Positions 1 to 6,270 of a DNA stretch of 6,270 nucleotides are shown here, piece after piece. Each line of letters starts with the position of its first letter. The first letter of the stretch is position 1. The position numbers and the translations under genes are program-made. Under the pieces are notes generated by a model. It was not told where the DNA came from. It did not search any database and saw only the letters and a program-made list of their open reading frames with translations. Source of the stretch: an uncultured Planctomycetaceae bacterium (GTDB lineage Bacteria; Planctomycetota; Planctomycetia; Pirellulales; UBA1268); assembly GCA_937926325.1 (NCBI GenBank), contig CALAZQ010000618.1:1-6270 (forward strand). The letters are read 5' to 3'.

Positions 1-1617
1 GCATGCAACCCGGTCGCGCTCATGTTCGCCACCGCCGGCATCGCGTTCGTCGCGTTCATCGCTGCCCGCTGGATCAGCGGCTACACCCGTGTCCGCGAGT
101 GGCAACTGCTGCGGGGCGGGGCCAGCTACCTGATGAGCACCTTCGTGATCGGGGTGCTGCTGCTTGCCGGGGCGGCCGCAGTGGCGATCGTCGAACAGAC
201 CAGTGTCTTCGAATGGCTGGCCCGTTTGGTACCCGGCATGATGATGCTGGTTGGCAGCGAAATTCTGCTGACCGCCCTGCTGGCTGCCTATCGTCCGAAA
301 CGCCCCGGTGAGATTCCCCGGCCGGCCTTTGACAGCCGGGTTCTGGGCCTGCTGACCGCGCCGGAATCGCTCGGCCAGGTTGTCGGCGAACTGATCAACT
401 ATCAGTTTGGTGTCGAAGTTTCTGGCAGTTGGTTCTACCAGATGCTCGGCAAGGCAATGACGCCGCTGACCATCTTCGCAGGTGGCATTCTGCTTGCCCT
501 GAGCACGCTGGTGATCGTCGGTCCGGACGAACAAGCGGTGATTCTGCGGTTCGGCTCACTCACCGGTGACCCAGTCGGGCCGGGCATTCATCTCAAGGCC
601 CCCTGGCCGATTGAGACTGCCTCAATTTATCCGACCGGCAGGGTTCTGCAGCTGACGGTCAGCAGCGACAAGCTCGGTCGGCTGCGGGCGAAGAATGCCG
701 AGGCACTGCTGTGGACAGGTGGAGACGACGACGCATCCAAAATGGGGCTCGACTTTTTCCTCTGTGCTTCCAGAGAAGGCAATGGCTCGGCGGCGATGTC
801 GCTCGTGGTTGCCGACGTCATCGTGCAGTATCGCATCGGCGACCTGATTGCCTTCCTGAAGGCATCGACCGAACCGAGGGCCTCAATTGAGATGGTCACC
901 CAGCAGGAGGCTGGACGCTATTTTGCCAGCAAGACCATTGACGAGCTTCTCTCAACCGGACGGACCGAGGGTGGACCACAGTTGCAGCAGCAGATCCAGA
1001 AGCGAATCAATGATCTTGGTCTCGGCTTTGAGATCGTCGATGTGGCTATCACCACGCTGCAGCCACCACCCGGGAAGGTGGCCCGGGAATTTCACCGGCA
1101 GATCGGTGCCGAACAGTATCGGGAAACGCTGATCCAACGGGCCAATAAAGAGGCGATCGTGACGCTGGCCAAGGTTGCCGGATCGGTTGATCGGAGCCGA
1201 AAGATCAATGACGCGATCATCGAACTAGACGACCGTCGAACGGCGGTGGCTGAGGCCCAAGAGCAGTCGCTCAAGCCGGACGAGGCAATGCTTGCCCTCA
1301 CCCAGAAAGAACTTGAAATCGAGGCCCTGCTCGGTGAAGCCCGGGGTGAAGCGGCCGAGATCATCCACAAGGCACGGGCGTATCGCTGGTCACGGGCCGT
1401 CGGTGAGCGGTCGGCCCTCGAACGTTTTGCCGGCCAACTGCTCGCCTATCAAGAGTCACCAGCCTATTTCCGGACCCGGTACTACCTGAATGTCCTGGCT
1501 GAGGGGCTGGTGGGCCGGCGAAAAGTCGTCATCGCCGGCAACAACGCCGACCTTCCCGTTCTCGATCTCGACTTTACAGAAGTTTCCAACGCCATCGACA
1601 CATTGATCAGCGAATAG
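1..1617 (+). CDS. HflK-like SPFH-domain membrane protein with polytopic N-terminus (5' end probably outside window)
   Basis: Inner-membrane SPFH (stomatin/prohibitin/flotillin/HflK) protein, probably a subunit of an HflK/HflC-type scaffold. The frame is open from base 1; the first in-frame ATG is at 22 with no Shine-Dalgarno before it, so the true start is probably upstream. Counting from that ATG (531 aa), hydrophobic segments lie at about residues 2-20, 38-58, 70-90 and 148-167. The SPFH domain follows directly: EQAVILRFG at 170-178, GPGIHLKAPWPIE at 186-198, VIVQYRI at 266-272, and the HflK-like VDVAITTLQPPPGKV at 339-353. A coiled-coil stretch of about 60 residues (376-440) is absent from E. 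coli HflK as I remember it. The HflK-type C-terminus follows: GEAAEIIHKARAY (442-454), RFAGQLLAYQESP (468-480), then RRKVVI near 499. E. coli HflK has one membrane segment, so this is an enlarged relative. It is first of five co-directional genes. Family assignment is firm; exact role and partner are inferred. Confidence 0.88.
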   Translation, partial: ACNPVALMFATAGIAFVAFIAARWISGYTRVREWQLLRGGASYLMSTFVIGVLLLAGAAAVAIVEQTSVFEWLARLVPGMMMLVGSEILLTALLAAYRPKRPGEIPRPAFDSRVLGLLTAPESLGQVVGELINYQFGVEVSGSWFYQMLGKAMTPLTIFAGGILLALSTLVIVGPDEQAVILRFGSLTGDPVGPGIHLKAPWPIETASIYPTGRVLQLTVSSDKLGRLRAKNAEALLWTGGDDDASKMGLDFFLCASREGNGSAAMSLVVADVIVQYRIGDLIAFLKASTEPRASIEMVTQQEAGRYFASKTIDELLSTGRTEGGPQLQQQIQKRINDLGLGFEIVDVAITTLQPPPGKVAREFHRQIGAEQYRETLIQRANKEAIVTLAKVAGSVDRSRKINDAIIELDDRRTAVAEAQEQSLKPDEAMLALTQKELEIEALLGEARGEAAEIIHKARAYRWSRAVGERSALERFAGQLLAYQESPAYFRTRYYLNVLAEGLVGRRKVVIAGNNADLPVLDLDFTEVSNAIDTLISE

Positions 1618-1682
1618 CCGCAGGCACAGCCTGGTCCGTCGAGCAGACCCTCGTTCCACCACAGTCAACCCGTCAGTTCGCC

Positions 1683-2594
1683 ATGAAAAACTCCTTCACG
1701 ATCCTGCTGGGCAGCATCATCACCCTTTCGCTGCTCTCGTACATGTTTCTCTACCAGGTCCGCTACGACCAGGTGGCCGTGCGGACGACCTTTGACCGGG
1801 CCGACGACGGCAGCGTGCAGGAAACGCCCGGGTTGAAGTGGCGGCTGCCGTGGCCCGTTCACAAGGTCACCCACTATTCAAAACGGTTGCAGTTGCTTGA
1901 GGACACAGTCGAGGAGATTCAGACCGCCGACGGCAAAAGCGTGATCGTGAAGACCTATCTCACCTGGCGGATCGTCAACCCGCTCGACTTCTACGTCACC
2001 CTGAAGGATCCCTCGGAGGCCCAGCGACAGCTCTCCAGTCGGCTCCGAGAGATCCGTGGCCTGATCAGCCGTTATCGACTCGATGAACTGGTGAACCTCG
2101 ACCGCGACTCGCTGAAGCTTGCTGAAATAGAGGATCGGGCCAAGGAGACCCTGGAGGCATCGCTCGCCGAATCGGGCTATGGGCTCAAGGTGGAAAGCGT
2201 CGGCATTTATAAGATCGTGCTGCCCGAGGCGACCACGCAAAAAGTCTTTGAGACCATGATCACGACCCGGGAACGTCTCAGCGAGAATGCGCTGCAAGAG
2301 GGCCAGGCTCAAGCTTCCGCGATCAGGAGTGAGGCCGAGAGTGCCAGGGAACGCATCCTGGCATTTGCCGAGCGGCGGGCACAGACCATCCGGTCGAAGG
2401 GTGATCGTGAAGCCTCGAAGGAATATCAGAGCTTCGCCGCCAACGAGGACTTTGCGATCTTCCTGCGAAAAGTCGAGGCCCTCAAAAAAATGCTCGACCA
2501 CAACACCACCTTTGTGCTTTCCGCTGACACCCTCGGCATTCTTGACTGGTTCAATCGTGATCCCGGTCAGGCACCGGCGGCAACCGCGCAGTGA
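1683..2594 (+). CDS. hflC: HflC-like SPFH-domain protein
   Basis: A 303-residue prohibitin-family protein closest in plan to HflC, the partner of HflK in the complex that surrounds and modulates the FtsH protease in E. coli. One N-terminal membrane anchor lies at residues 5-24, with the SPFH domain expected outside the cytoplasm. Visible landmarks are the short RYDQVAVRTTF strand (27-37), TPGLKWRLPWPV (48-59), a VIVKTYLTWRIVNP core (87-100), VESVGIYKIVLPE (170-182), and an HflC-type helix with MITTRERLSENALQEG (192-207). SKGDREASKEYQSFAANEDFAIF (238-260) matches the E. coli HflC GEGDAEAAKLF...DPDFYAF region. It is shorter than E. coli HflC (334 aa) because the long internal loop before the second strand group is missing. 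The ATG at 1683 is preceded by no recognisable Shine-Dalgarno site, but it places the anchor correctly and no better in-frame start was found. It sits 65 bases after the first SPFH gene and 18 before the next. Confidence 0.9.
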   Translation: MKNSFTILLGSIITLSLLSYMFLYQVRYDQVAVRTTFDRADDGSVQETPGLKWRLPWPVHKVTHYSKRLQLLEDTVEEIQTADGKSVIVKTYLTWRIVNPLDFYVTLKDPSEAQRQLSSRLREIRGLISRYRLDELVNLDRDSLKLAEIEDRAKETLEASLAESGYGLKVESVGIYKIVLPEATTQKVFETMITTRERLSENALQEGQAQASAIRSEAESARERILAFAERRAQTIRSKGDREASKEYQSFAANEDFAIFLRKVEALKKMLDHNTTFVLSADTLGILDWFNRDPGQAPAATAQ

Positions 2595-2596
2595 TT

Positions 2597-2602
2597 GGGG
2601 AG
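2597..2602 (+). promoter_or_regulatory. Shine-Dalgarno site deciding the start of the third SPFH gene
   Basis: GGGGAG lies 10 bases before the ATG at 2613. It overlaps the alternative in-frame TTG at 2595, which directly abuts the hflC-like stop codon and has no ribosome site of its own placed correctly. This favours ATG 2613 over TTG 2595. Confidence 0.6.
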
Positions 2603-2612
2603 ACTGCCGTTC

Positions 2613-3950
2613 ATGAACGACTCGCTTCAATCCTTCGACGCAGCCACGCCGGCGACGGATGACCCGACGAATCCAGCCGTCACCGCCATGCCGTCAGCCG
2701 AGGATCTTGATGGCCAACTCGACCCGGCTCAGCAGTCACTGGCCGAGGCACTGAAGGTCAGCTTTGGCATTCTCAAAGTCGCCATGTTCGGGCTTTTGGT
2801 TGCCTATCTGCTGAGTGGCACCTTTAGTGTCGGATCGAACGAGGTGGCGGTGCGACTGCGGTTTGGTGACTACGTCGGCGACCCCGGCGAACGCGTACTG
2901 GAACGCGGCACCTATCTGGCTGCGCCCTTTCCGATCGAGCAGGTGATCAAGGTCGACACCCGACCGGTGACGATCGATCTTGACAAGGAGTTCTGGTACG
3001 AGCTGACCGCCGGCCAGGGAACCAGCCGCGATGAGCTGCGGGCAGGACGCAAGGGGCCACTCAATCCGGTCAAGGACGGGTCGCTGCTGACCGGTGATTT
3101 CAACATCGCCCATGCCCGCTGGTCACTGACCTATCGGGTTGCCGATCCGGTCGCCTACATCACCAACGTGGGCCGGCCGGCCCTCGGTGAAGAAATCGTT
3201 CGCTGCGCGATCCAGCAGGGGATCGTCCAAGCGATCGCCCAGCTGTCTGCCGAAGATCTGCTCAAGGGCGTGGTCAACCGGGAAATCGCTGTCGGGATCG
3301 CCCAGCGACGACTTGACGACATGCAGACCGGCCTGCAACTTGACCAACTCAATCTCGACCAGGTGACCGCCCCGATGTCGGTGGTCGCCAGCTTCGATAA
3401 TGTAACCACGGCCGAAGCCGACCGCTCGCAGCGGATTGTCGAGTCCCAGCAGGCACGAACCCGCATTCTGGCCGAGACCGCAGGCGAAGCGGCTGAGCCG
3501 CTGCTGGAACTCGTCGTGGCCTACGAACAGGCCTCGGAAGCGGGCACACCTGAGGAAACGGCTGCGGCGGAGGCCGAGATTGATCGGGCCTTCGCCAGCC
3601 TTCAAGTAGACAATCGACCGATCGGGGGTGAGGCGGCCCGAATCATCAACGCCGCCAACACCTACCGGACCCAGGTCGTGGAACGGGTGCGGTCGGAACG
3701 GGAAACCTTTGAGCGGCTCTTGCCTCAGTACGAACAGAACCCCCGCATCATTCTGAGCCGCCTCTGGGAGGACGCCCGCGAAACGATTCTCACCGGTGAC
3801 GTTGAAACCTTCTACACAGTGGCTGGCCAGCTCCAACTGCAGCTGAATCGTGATCCTGAAATTCAAAAGATGAAGCAGCAGGAGCAGATCCGCAATCTGA
3901 AGGTCGAGCAGCGGGACCGGGAAAGGGACCGAAAGCTGCGGGGAGGCTGA
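2613..3950 (+). CDS. Second HflK-like SPFH-domain protein
   Basis: A 445-residue SPFH membrane protein of the HflK type. I chose ATG 2613 over the in-frame TTG at 2595 because GGGGAG lies 10 bases upstream. Residues 1-48 are an acidic, low-complexity, probably cytoplasmic tail. One membrane segment spans about 51-72. The SPFH domain follows: SNEVAVRLRFGDYVGDPG (75-92), GTYLAAPFPIEQV (99-111), LLTGDFNIAHARWSLTYRVADP (158-179; compare the LTSDENVVRVEMNVQYRVTDP stretch I recall from E. coli HflK), and a TAPMSVVASFDNV strand-helix junction (252-264). An extra loop of about 30 residues (126-156) interrupts the domain. A coiled-coil insertion at about 283-338 resembles that of the first SPFH gene in position. 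GGEAARIINAANTYRTQVV (338-356), FERLLPQYEQNP (367-378) and SRLWEDARETIL give the HflK-like C-terminal part. The last 30 residues are a highly charged tail rich in Q, R, E and K. It is probably co-assembled with the two preceding proteins. Confidence 0.87.
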   Translation: MNDSLQSFDAATPATDDPTNPAVTAMPSAEDLDGQLDPAQQSLAEALKVSFGILKVAMFGLLVAYLLSGTFSVGSNEVAVRLRFGDYVGDPGERVLERGTYLAAPFPIEQVIKVDTRPVTIDLDKEFWYELTAGQGTSRDELRAGRKGPLNPVKDGSLLTGDFNIAHARWSLTYRVADPVAYITNVGRPALGEEIVRCAIQQGIVQAIAQLSAEDLLKGVVNREIAVGIAQRRLDDMQTGLQLDQLNLDQVTAPMSVVASFDNVTTAEADRSQRIVESQQARTRILAETAGEAAEPLLELVVAYEQASEAGTPEETAAAEAEIDRAFASLQVDNRPIGGEAARIINAANTYRTQVVERVRSERETFERLLPQYEQNPRIILSRLWEDARETILTGDVETFYTVAGQLQLQLNRDPEIQKMKQQEQIRNLKVEQRDRERDRKLRGG

Positions 3951-3994
3951 CCGCGAAGCAGGATTCGCTGAAGCAGAGGAGCTGGACAAGCAAA

Positions 3995-3999
3995 GGGAG
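3995..3999 (+). promoter_or_regulatory. Shine-Dalgarno site of the ABC ATPase gene
   Basis: GGGAG lies 7 bases before ATG 4007, an ideal spacing. It is the clearest ribosome site in the window and fixes the start of the ATPase. The 56-base gap in which it lies shows no hairpin, so no terminator separates the SPFH genes from the ABC genes. Confidence 0.65.
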
Positions 4000-4006
4000 T
4001 GAGCAA

Positions 4007-5233
4007 ATGATCCTTCAGACCAAGGCAACCGCACCAGCCGTAGACCGCCACGAGCAACCCGTTGACATCAAGTGCGTTGCTGTCACGAAAACCTTTCGTG
4101 ACTTTTGGCTGCGGCCACGGGTGCGGGCGGTCGACGGGGTCGATCTGGAAGTCAGCCGTGGGCAGGTCTACGGGCTTCTTGGCCCGAATGGCTCGGGCAA
4201 AAGCACAACGATCAAGATGATGCTCGGCCTGCTCACCCCGACTGCCGGCCGGATCGCGATCCTTGGCAAGCGACCTCGTCACATCGAAACCAAAAAGCAG
4301 ATCGGCTATTTGCCGGAGGAGAGCTATCTGTATCGGTTTCTTTCGGCCCGGGAAACGCTTGATTACTACGGGCGGTTGTTCCGCATTCCCGCCCAGATCC
4401 GCCGTGAGCGGGTCGACCATCTCTTGGAAATGGTGGGCCTCGAGGCGGTCGAACACCGGCCGGTCGGAGAATTTTCGAAAGGCATGCAGCGACGCGTCGG
4501 GCTGGCCCAGAGCCTGATCAACGACCCGCAGCTACTCATTCTTGATGAACCGACCAGCGGTATGGATCCGGTCGGAGCCCGGCAGATCAAGGATGTGATC
4601 GCCAAATTGGCCGAGCGGGGCAAAACGATTTTGTTGTGCACCCACCTGCTTTCGGACGTCGAGGATCTCTGCGACCGTGTCGCCATCATGTTCGGTGGCA
4701 AGGTCCATTCCGAGGGCACCTGTGACGAACTGCTGGAGCAGCAGGAACTGACCAATCTTCAGACCGACCGGCTGCCTGAGGACGTCGTCGAGGAAATCCG
4801 ACTGATTCTGGACCGCCGCGGTCTCGACTTGAGAAAGGTTGATCAGCCACGGCGGCGGCTTGAGTCGCTCTTCCTCGAGATCGTTGACGAAGCCCGACGG
4901 GACGGCACCCACACCAGCGGCGCCCGCAGCGGCGGCAAGATTGCGGACTTCCTGCAGGCTGGTCCTGCTCCTGAGACCGCACTTGAAACCGACGAGGGCG
5001 ACGCTTTGCTTGCCGCGCTGGCTGCCAAGCAGGATGTTGCCGATCAACCTGCCGTGCCCGATCAGCCCGCGGCCTCCGTTCCGGACGAGGGTGAAACGAC
5101 CTTGGCCGAACTTGTGCAGCAACAGCCAACGACAGCGACGGCAGACGTCGCGAACCAAGCCGTTGAGATTGCGGCTGAGGCCGAGGAAGTCGAGGAGGAT
5201 CTGCTCGCCTCGCTCACCAAAAAACATTCTTGA
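4007..5233 (+). CDS. ABC transporter ATP-binding protein (ABC-2 type) with acidic C-terminal tail
   Basis: Cytoplasmic ATPase subunit, 408 residues, that should power the permease encoded next to it. All nucleotide-binding motifs are intact: Walker A GPNGSGKST (59-67), a Q-loop region IGYLPEE (99-105) with glutamate where glutamine is usual, as in many ABC-2/NatA-like ATPases, signature FSKGMQ (156-161), Walker B LLILDE (176-181) with catalytic E181, D-loop SGMD (184-187), and switch histidine H213 in CTHLL. The ATPase domain ends near residue 240. Residues 255-300 are a conserved-looking helical extension with a LFLEIVDEARR stretch (288-298). Residues 301-408 form a low-complexity acidic tail rich in A, E, D, Q and P, with repeated short amphipathic motifs. 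The start is supported by GGGAG 7 bases upstream. The stop is 12 bases before the permease ATG, so the two are almost certainly co-translated. The substrate cannot be read from the sequence; many such ATPases are exporters or stress-related. Confidence 0.93.
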   Translation: MILQTKATAPAVDRHEQPVDIKCVAVTKTFRDFWLRPRVRAVDGVDLEVSRGQVYGLLGPNGSGKSTTIKMMLGLLTPTAGRIAILGKRPRHIETKKQIGYLPEESYLYRFLSARETLDYYGRLFRIPAQIRRERVDHLLEMVGLEAVEHRPVGEFSKGMQRRVGLAQSLINDPQLLILDEPTSGMDPVGARQIKDVIAKLAERGKTILLCTHLLSDVEDLCDRVAIMFGGKVHSEGTCDELLEQQELTNLQTDRLPEDVVEEIRLILDRRGLDLRKVDQPRRRLESLFLEIVDEARRDGTHTSGARSGGKIADFLQAGPAPETALETDEGDALLAALAAKQDVADQPAVPDQPAASVPDEGETTLAELVQQQPTTATADVANQAVEIAAEAEEVEEDLLASLTKKHS

Positions 5234-5245
5234 TCGGCGCGAACG

Positions 5246-6262
5246 ATGACACCGACTGTTTTTTCGTACCGACGACTCCTTCCATTCGGGGGAATCCTCG
5301 CCGGGATCATTGCTGCGACGTGGGCTGCAACCCTGTTGCTGCAGATGCAGAATGCCGGGCCGGTCAGCCGCGGCGTCCTGCTGACCGGTTGGGCAGCCAC
5401 CCTCGGCTGGTGCCTGTTTGGGCTTTATTCACTGTTGGGAATCAATCAAGGCCGTCAAGCCACCCCCTGGCGTTTTGCAGCCTTGCATCTCTTTCTGCTC
5501 GCCGGTGGCAGTATTGCCGCCGAACTCGTTGCCGTCAGCGTCTCAGTCCCGCTCGCCACCTGCCTGCAGCTGGCGGCGGTTGTCGCCTCGAGCTTCATGG
5601 CCTGGCGGATATTTAAAGCCGCCCCGCAATACCGCCGCTTCGCCACCGGGACCGCGTCGGTCTTCGGTATTTCCTTGCTGGTCTGGTTTCTCGCCCGCCA
5701 GCAGATGCCGACGGCGACGATCACAGTCGCTGGCATCGCCAGCATGGTTGTGGGATTCGTTGTTGGGCTGGCCGCACTCAGGTTGATCCTCCATGGAGCA
5801 GGTTTTGCGGCCGTCGCGAAAACCGTGGTGGATGAAGCAATCCGGATGCAGGTCACGCTCGTTCTCCTGATGCTGTTTCTGCTGTCGCTCCCAATCATGC
5901 CCCTGTTGCTTGACATGGGCGAGCTGCTTGAATATCGCGTGCAGTTTCTCCTTACCTGGTCGCTCGGCGCAACGATGGTGCTGCTAGGCCTGCTCAACGT
6001 CTTTCTGGGCTGCGGCAGCCTCTGCGGCGACGTCGACACCTCACGGATTCATCTGACACTGACCAAACCGCTGGGGAGACTCGAGTACCTTTTTGGCAAA
6101 TGGCTCGGGCTTGTTGCCGTGAATGGCTTATTGGTCATGCTTGCGGGAATCGGGATCTTCACTTTCACCAAGATTCTCGCGGTCGCGCCGGCGCAAAGCG
6201 AAGCGGACCGCAGAGCTGTTGACCAACTGGTCCTGGTTGCCCGGCGGAAGATACCTGCCTAA
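5246..6262 (+). CDS. ABC-2-like transporter permease (C-terminus possibly truncated)
   Basis: Integral membrane protein, 338 residues, presumed channel partner of the preceding ATPase. About nine hydrophobic segments are visible, near residues 11-33, 43-64, 76-97, 100-119, 135-150, 158-181, 202-222, 233-256 and 284-310. The ABC-2 family hallmark lies before the last helix: CGDVDTSRIHLTLTKPLGRL (260-279) then EYLFGKWLG. It follows the pattern in which a short acidic helix with a 'TLTKP.gR..yl.GKwlg' stretch precedes a membrane helix. After the last helix comes an acidic/basic stretch, QSEADRRAVDQLVLVARR (317-334), that looks like the beginning of an extracytoplasmic domain, but a TAA follows four residues later, only eight bases before the window ends. 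The ATG at 5246 is 12 bases after the ATPase stop and has no Shine-Dalgarno site, which fits translational coupling. The permease call is good; the family subtype and the true C-terminus are uncertain. Confidence 0.82.
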   Translation: MTPTVFSYRRLLPFGGILAGIIAATWAATLLLQMQNAGPVSRGVLLTGWAATLGWCLFGLYSLLGINQGRQATPWRFAALHLFLLAGGSIAAELVAVSVSVPLATCLQLAAVVASSFMAWRIFKAAPQYRRFATGTASVFGISLLVWFLARQQMPTATITVAGIASMVVGFVVGLAALRLILHGAGFAAVAKTVVDEAIRMQVTLVLLMLFLLSLPIMPLLLDMGELLEYRVQFLLTWSLGATMVLLGLLNVFLGCGSLCGDVDTSRIHLTLTKPLGRLEYLFGKWLGLVAVNGLLVMLAGIGIFTFTKILAVAPAQSEADRRAVDQLVLVARRKIPA

Positions 6263-6270
6263 CACCCAGT

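Noticed and set aside
3..311. 102-codon plus-strand frame beginning at base 3
   Set aside because: It overlaps the hydrophobic part of the first SPFH gene in another frame and is His/Arg-rich, as expected for an out-of-frame reading.
1633..1649. Possible hairpin GGTC...GACC between the first and second SPFH genes
   Set aside because: Only four base pairs with a nine-base loop and no T run, so it is too weak to be called a terminator.
2595..2612. TTG start for the third SPFH gene, directly abutting the HflC-like stop
   Set aside because: The in-frame ATG at 2613 has a well-placed GGGGAG upstream, and the six added residues show nothing functional.
1878..2630. 250-codon open frame on the minus strand
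   Set aside because: It lies wholly over the HflC-like gene, has no family motif and mirrors the codon pattern of a GC-rich plus-strand gene. It is a shadow frame.
3123..4034. 303-codon open frame on the minus strand
   Set aside because: It covers the second half of the second HflK-like gene, and its Leu/Ser-rich composition is what the antisense of a Glu/Gln/Arg-rich coiled coil gives. No recognisable domain.
4305..4325. Glutamate in place of the Q-loop glutamine in the ABC ATPase
   Set aside because: The IGYLPE form is common in ABC-2/NatA-like ATPases, so it is a subtype marker and not a sign of a dead enzyme.
4532..5227. 231-codon minus-strand open frame opposite the ATPase tail
   Set aside because: The opposite strand encodes an ATPase with complete catalytic motifs up to its end, and the minus frame shows no ribosome site or domain.

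Overview
The window is one compact, GC-rich (by eye), all-plus-strand gene run of five coding sequences and almost no intergenic DNA. Three consecutive genes encode SPFH/prohibitin-family membrane proteins of the HflK/HflC type. They are followed by an ABC-type ATPase and a polytopic ABC-2-like permease. I see no RNA gene, insertion sequence, CRISPR array, terminator or convincing promoter. The gaps between genes are about 65, 18, 56 and 12 bases, so the set reads as one operon whose promoter lies upstream of the window.

The organism is most likely a free-living member of the Planctomycetota (Pirellulales-like). This is inference from three things: the ABC ATPase style (an RDFW-type N-terminal segment and a YLPEESYLYRFL region that I associate with planctomycete ABC-2 ATPases), patchy use of Shine-Dalgarno sites, and HflK/HflC-like proteins with enlarged membrane and coiled-coil parts. 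I could not run a search, so the assignment is moderate.

Layout: 1-1617, a large HflK-like SPFH protein with at least four membrane segments before the SPFH domain, whose frame is open at the left edge, so its N-terminus is probably missing. 1683-2594, a compact HflC-like protein with one membrane anchor. 2613-3950, a second HflK-like SPFH protein with one anchor and a long charged tail. 4007-5233, an ABC ATPase with all catalytic motifs and a roughly 110-residue acidic low-complexity C-terminal tail. 5246-6262, a roughly nine-helix ABC-2-like permease that stops eight bases before the right edge, perhaps prematurely.

Working model (inference): the three SPFH proteins form a mixed membrane scaffold or cage like HflK-HflC around FtsH, but with three kinds of subunit, one of them polytopic. 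The co-transcribed ATPase and permease form an ABC transporter that may sit inside or depend on this SPFH microdomain. No FtsH or other protease gene is present in the window. The three-SPFH plus ABC-2 operon is the best candidate here for an under-described system.
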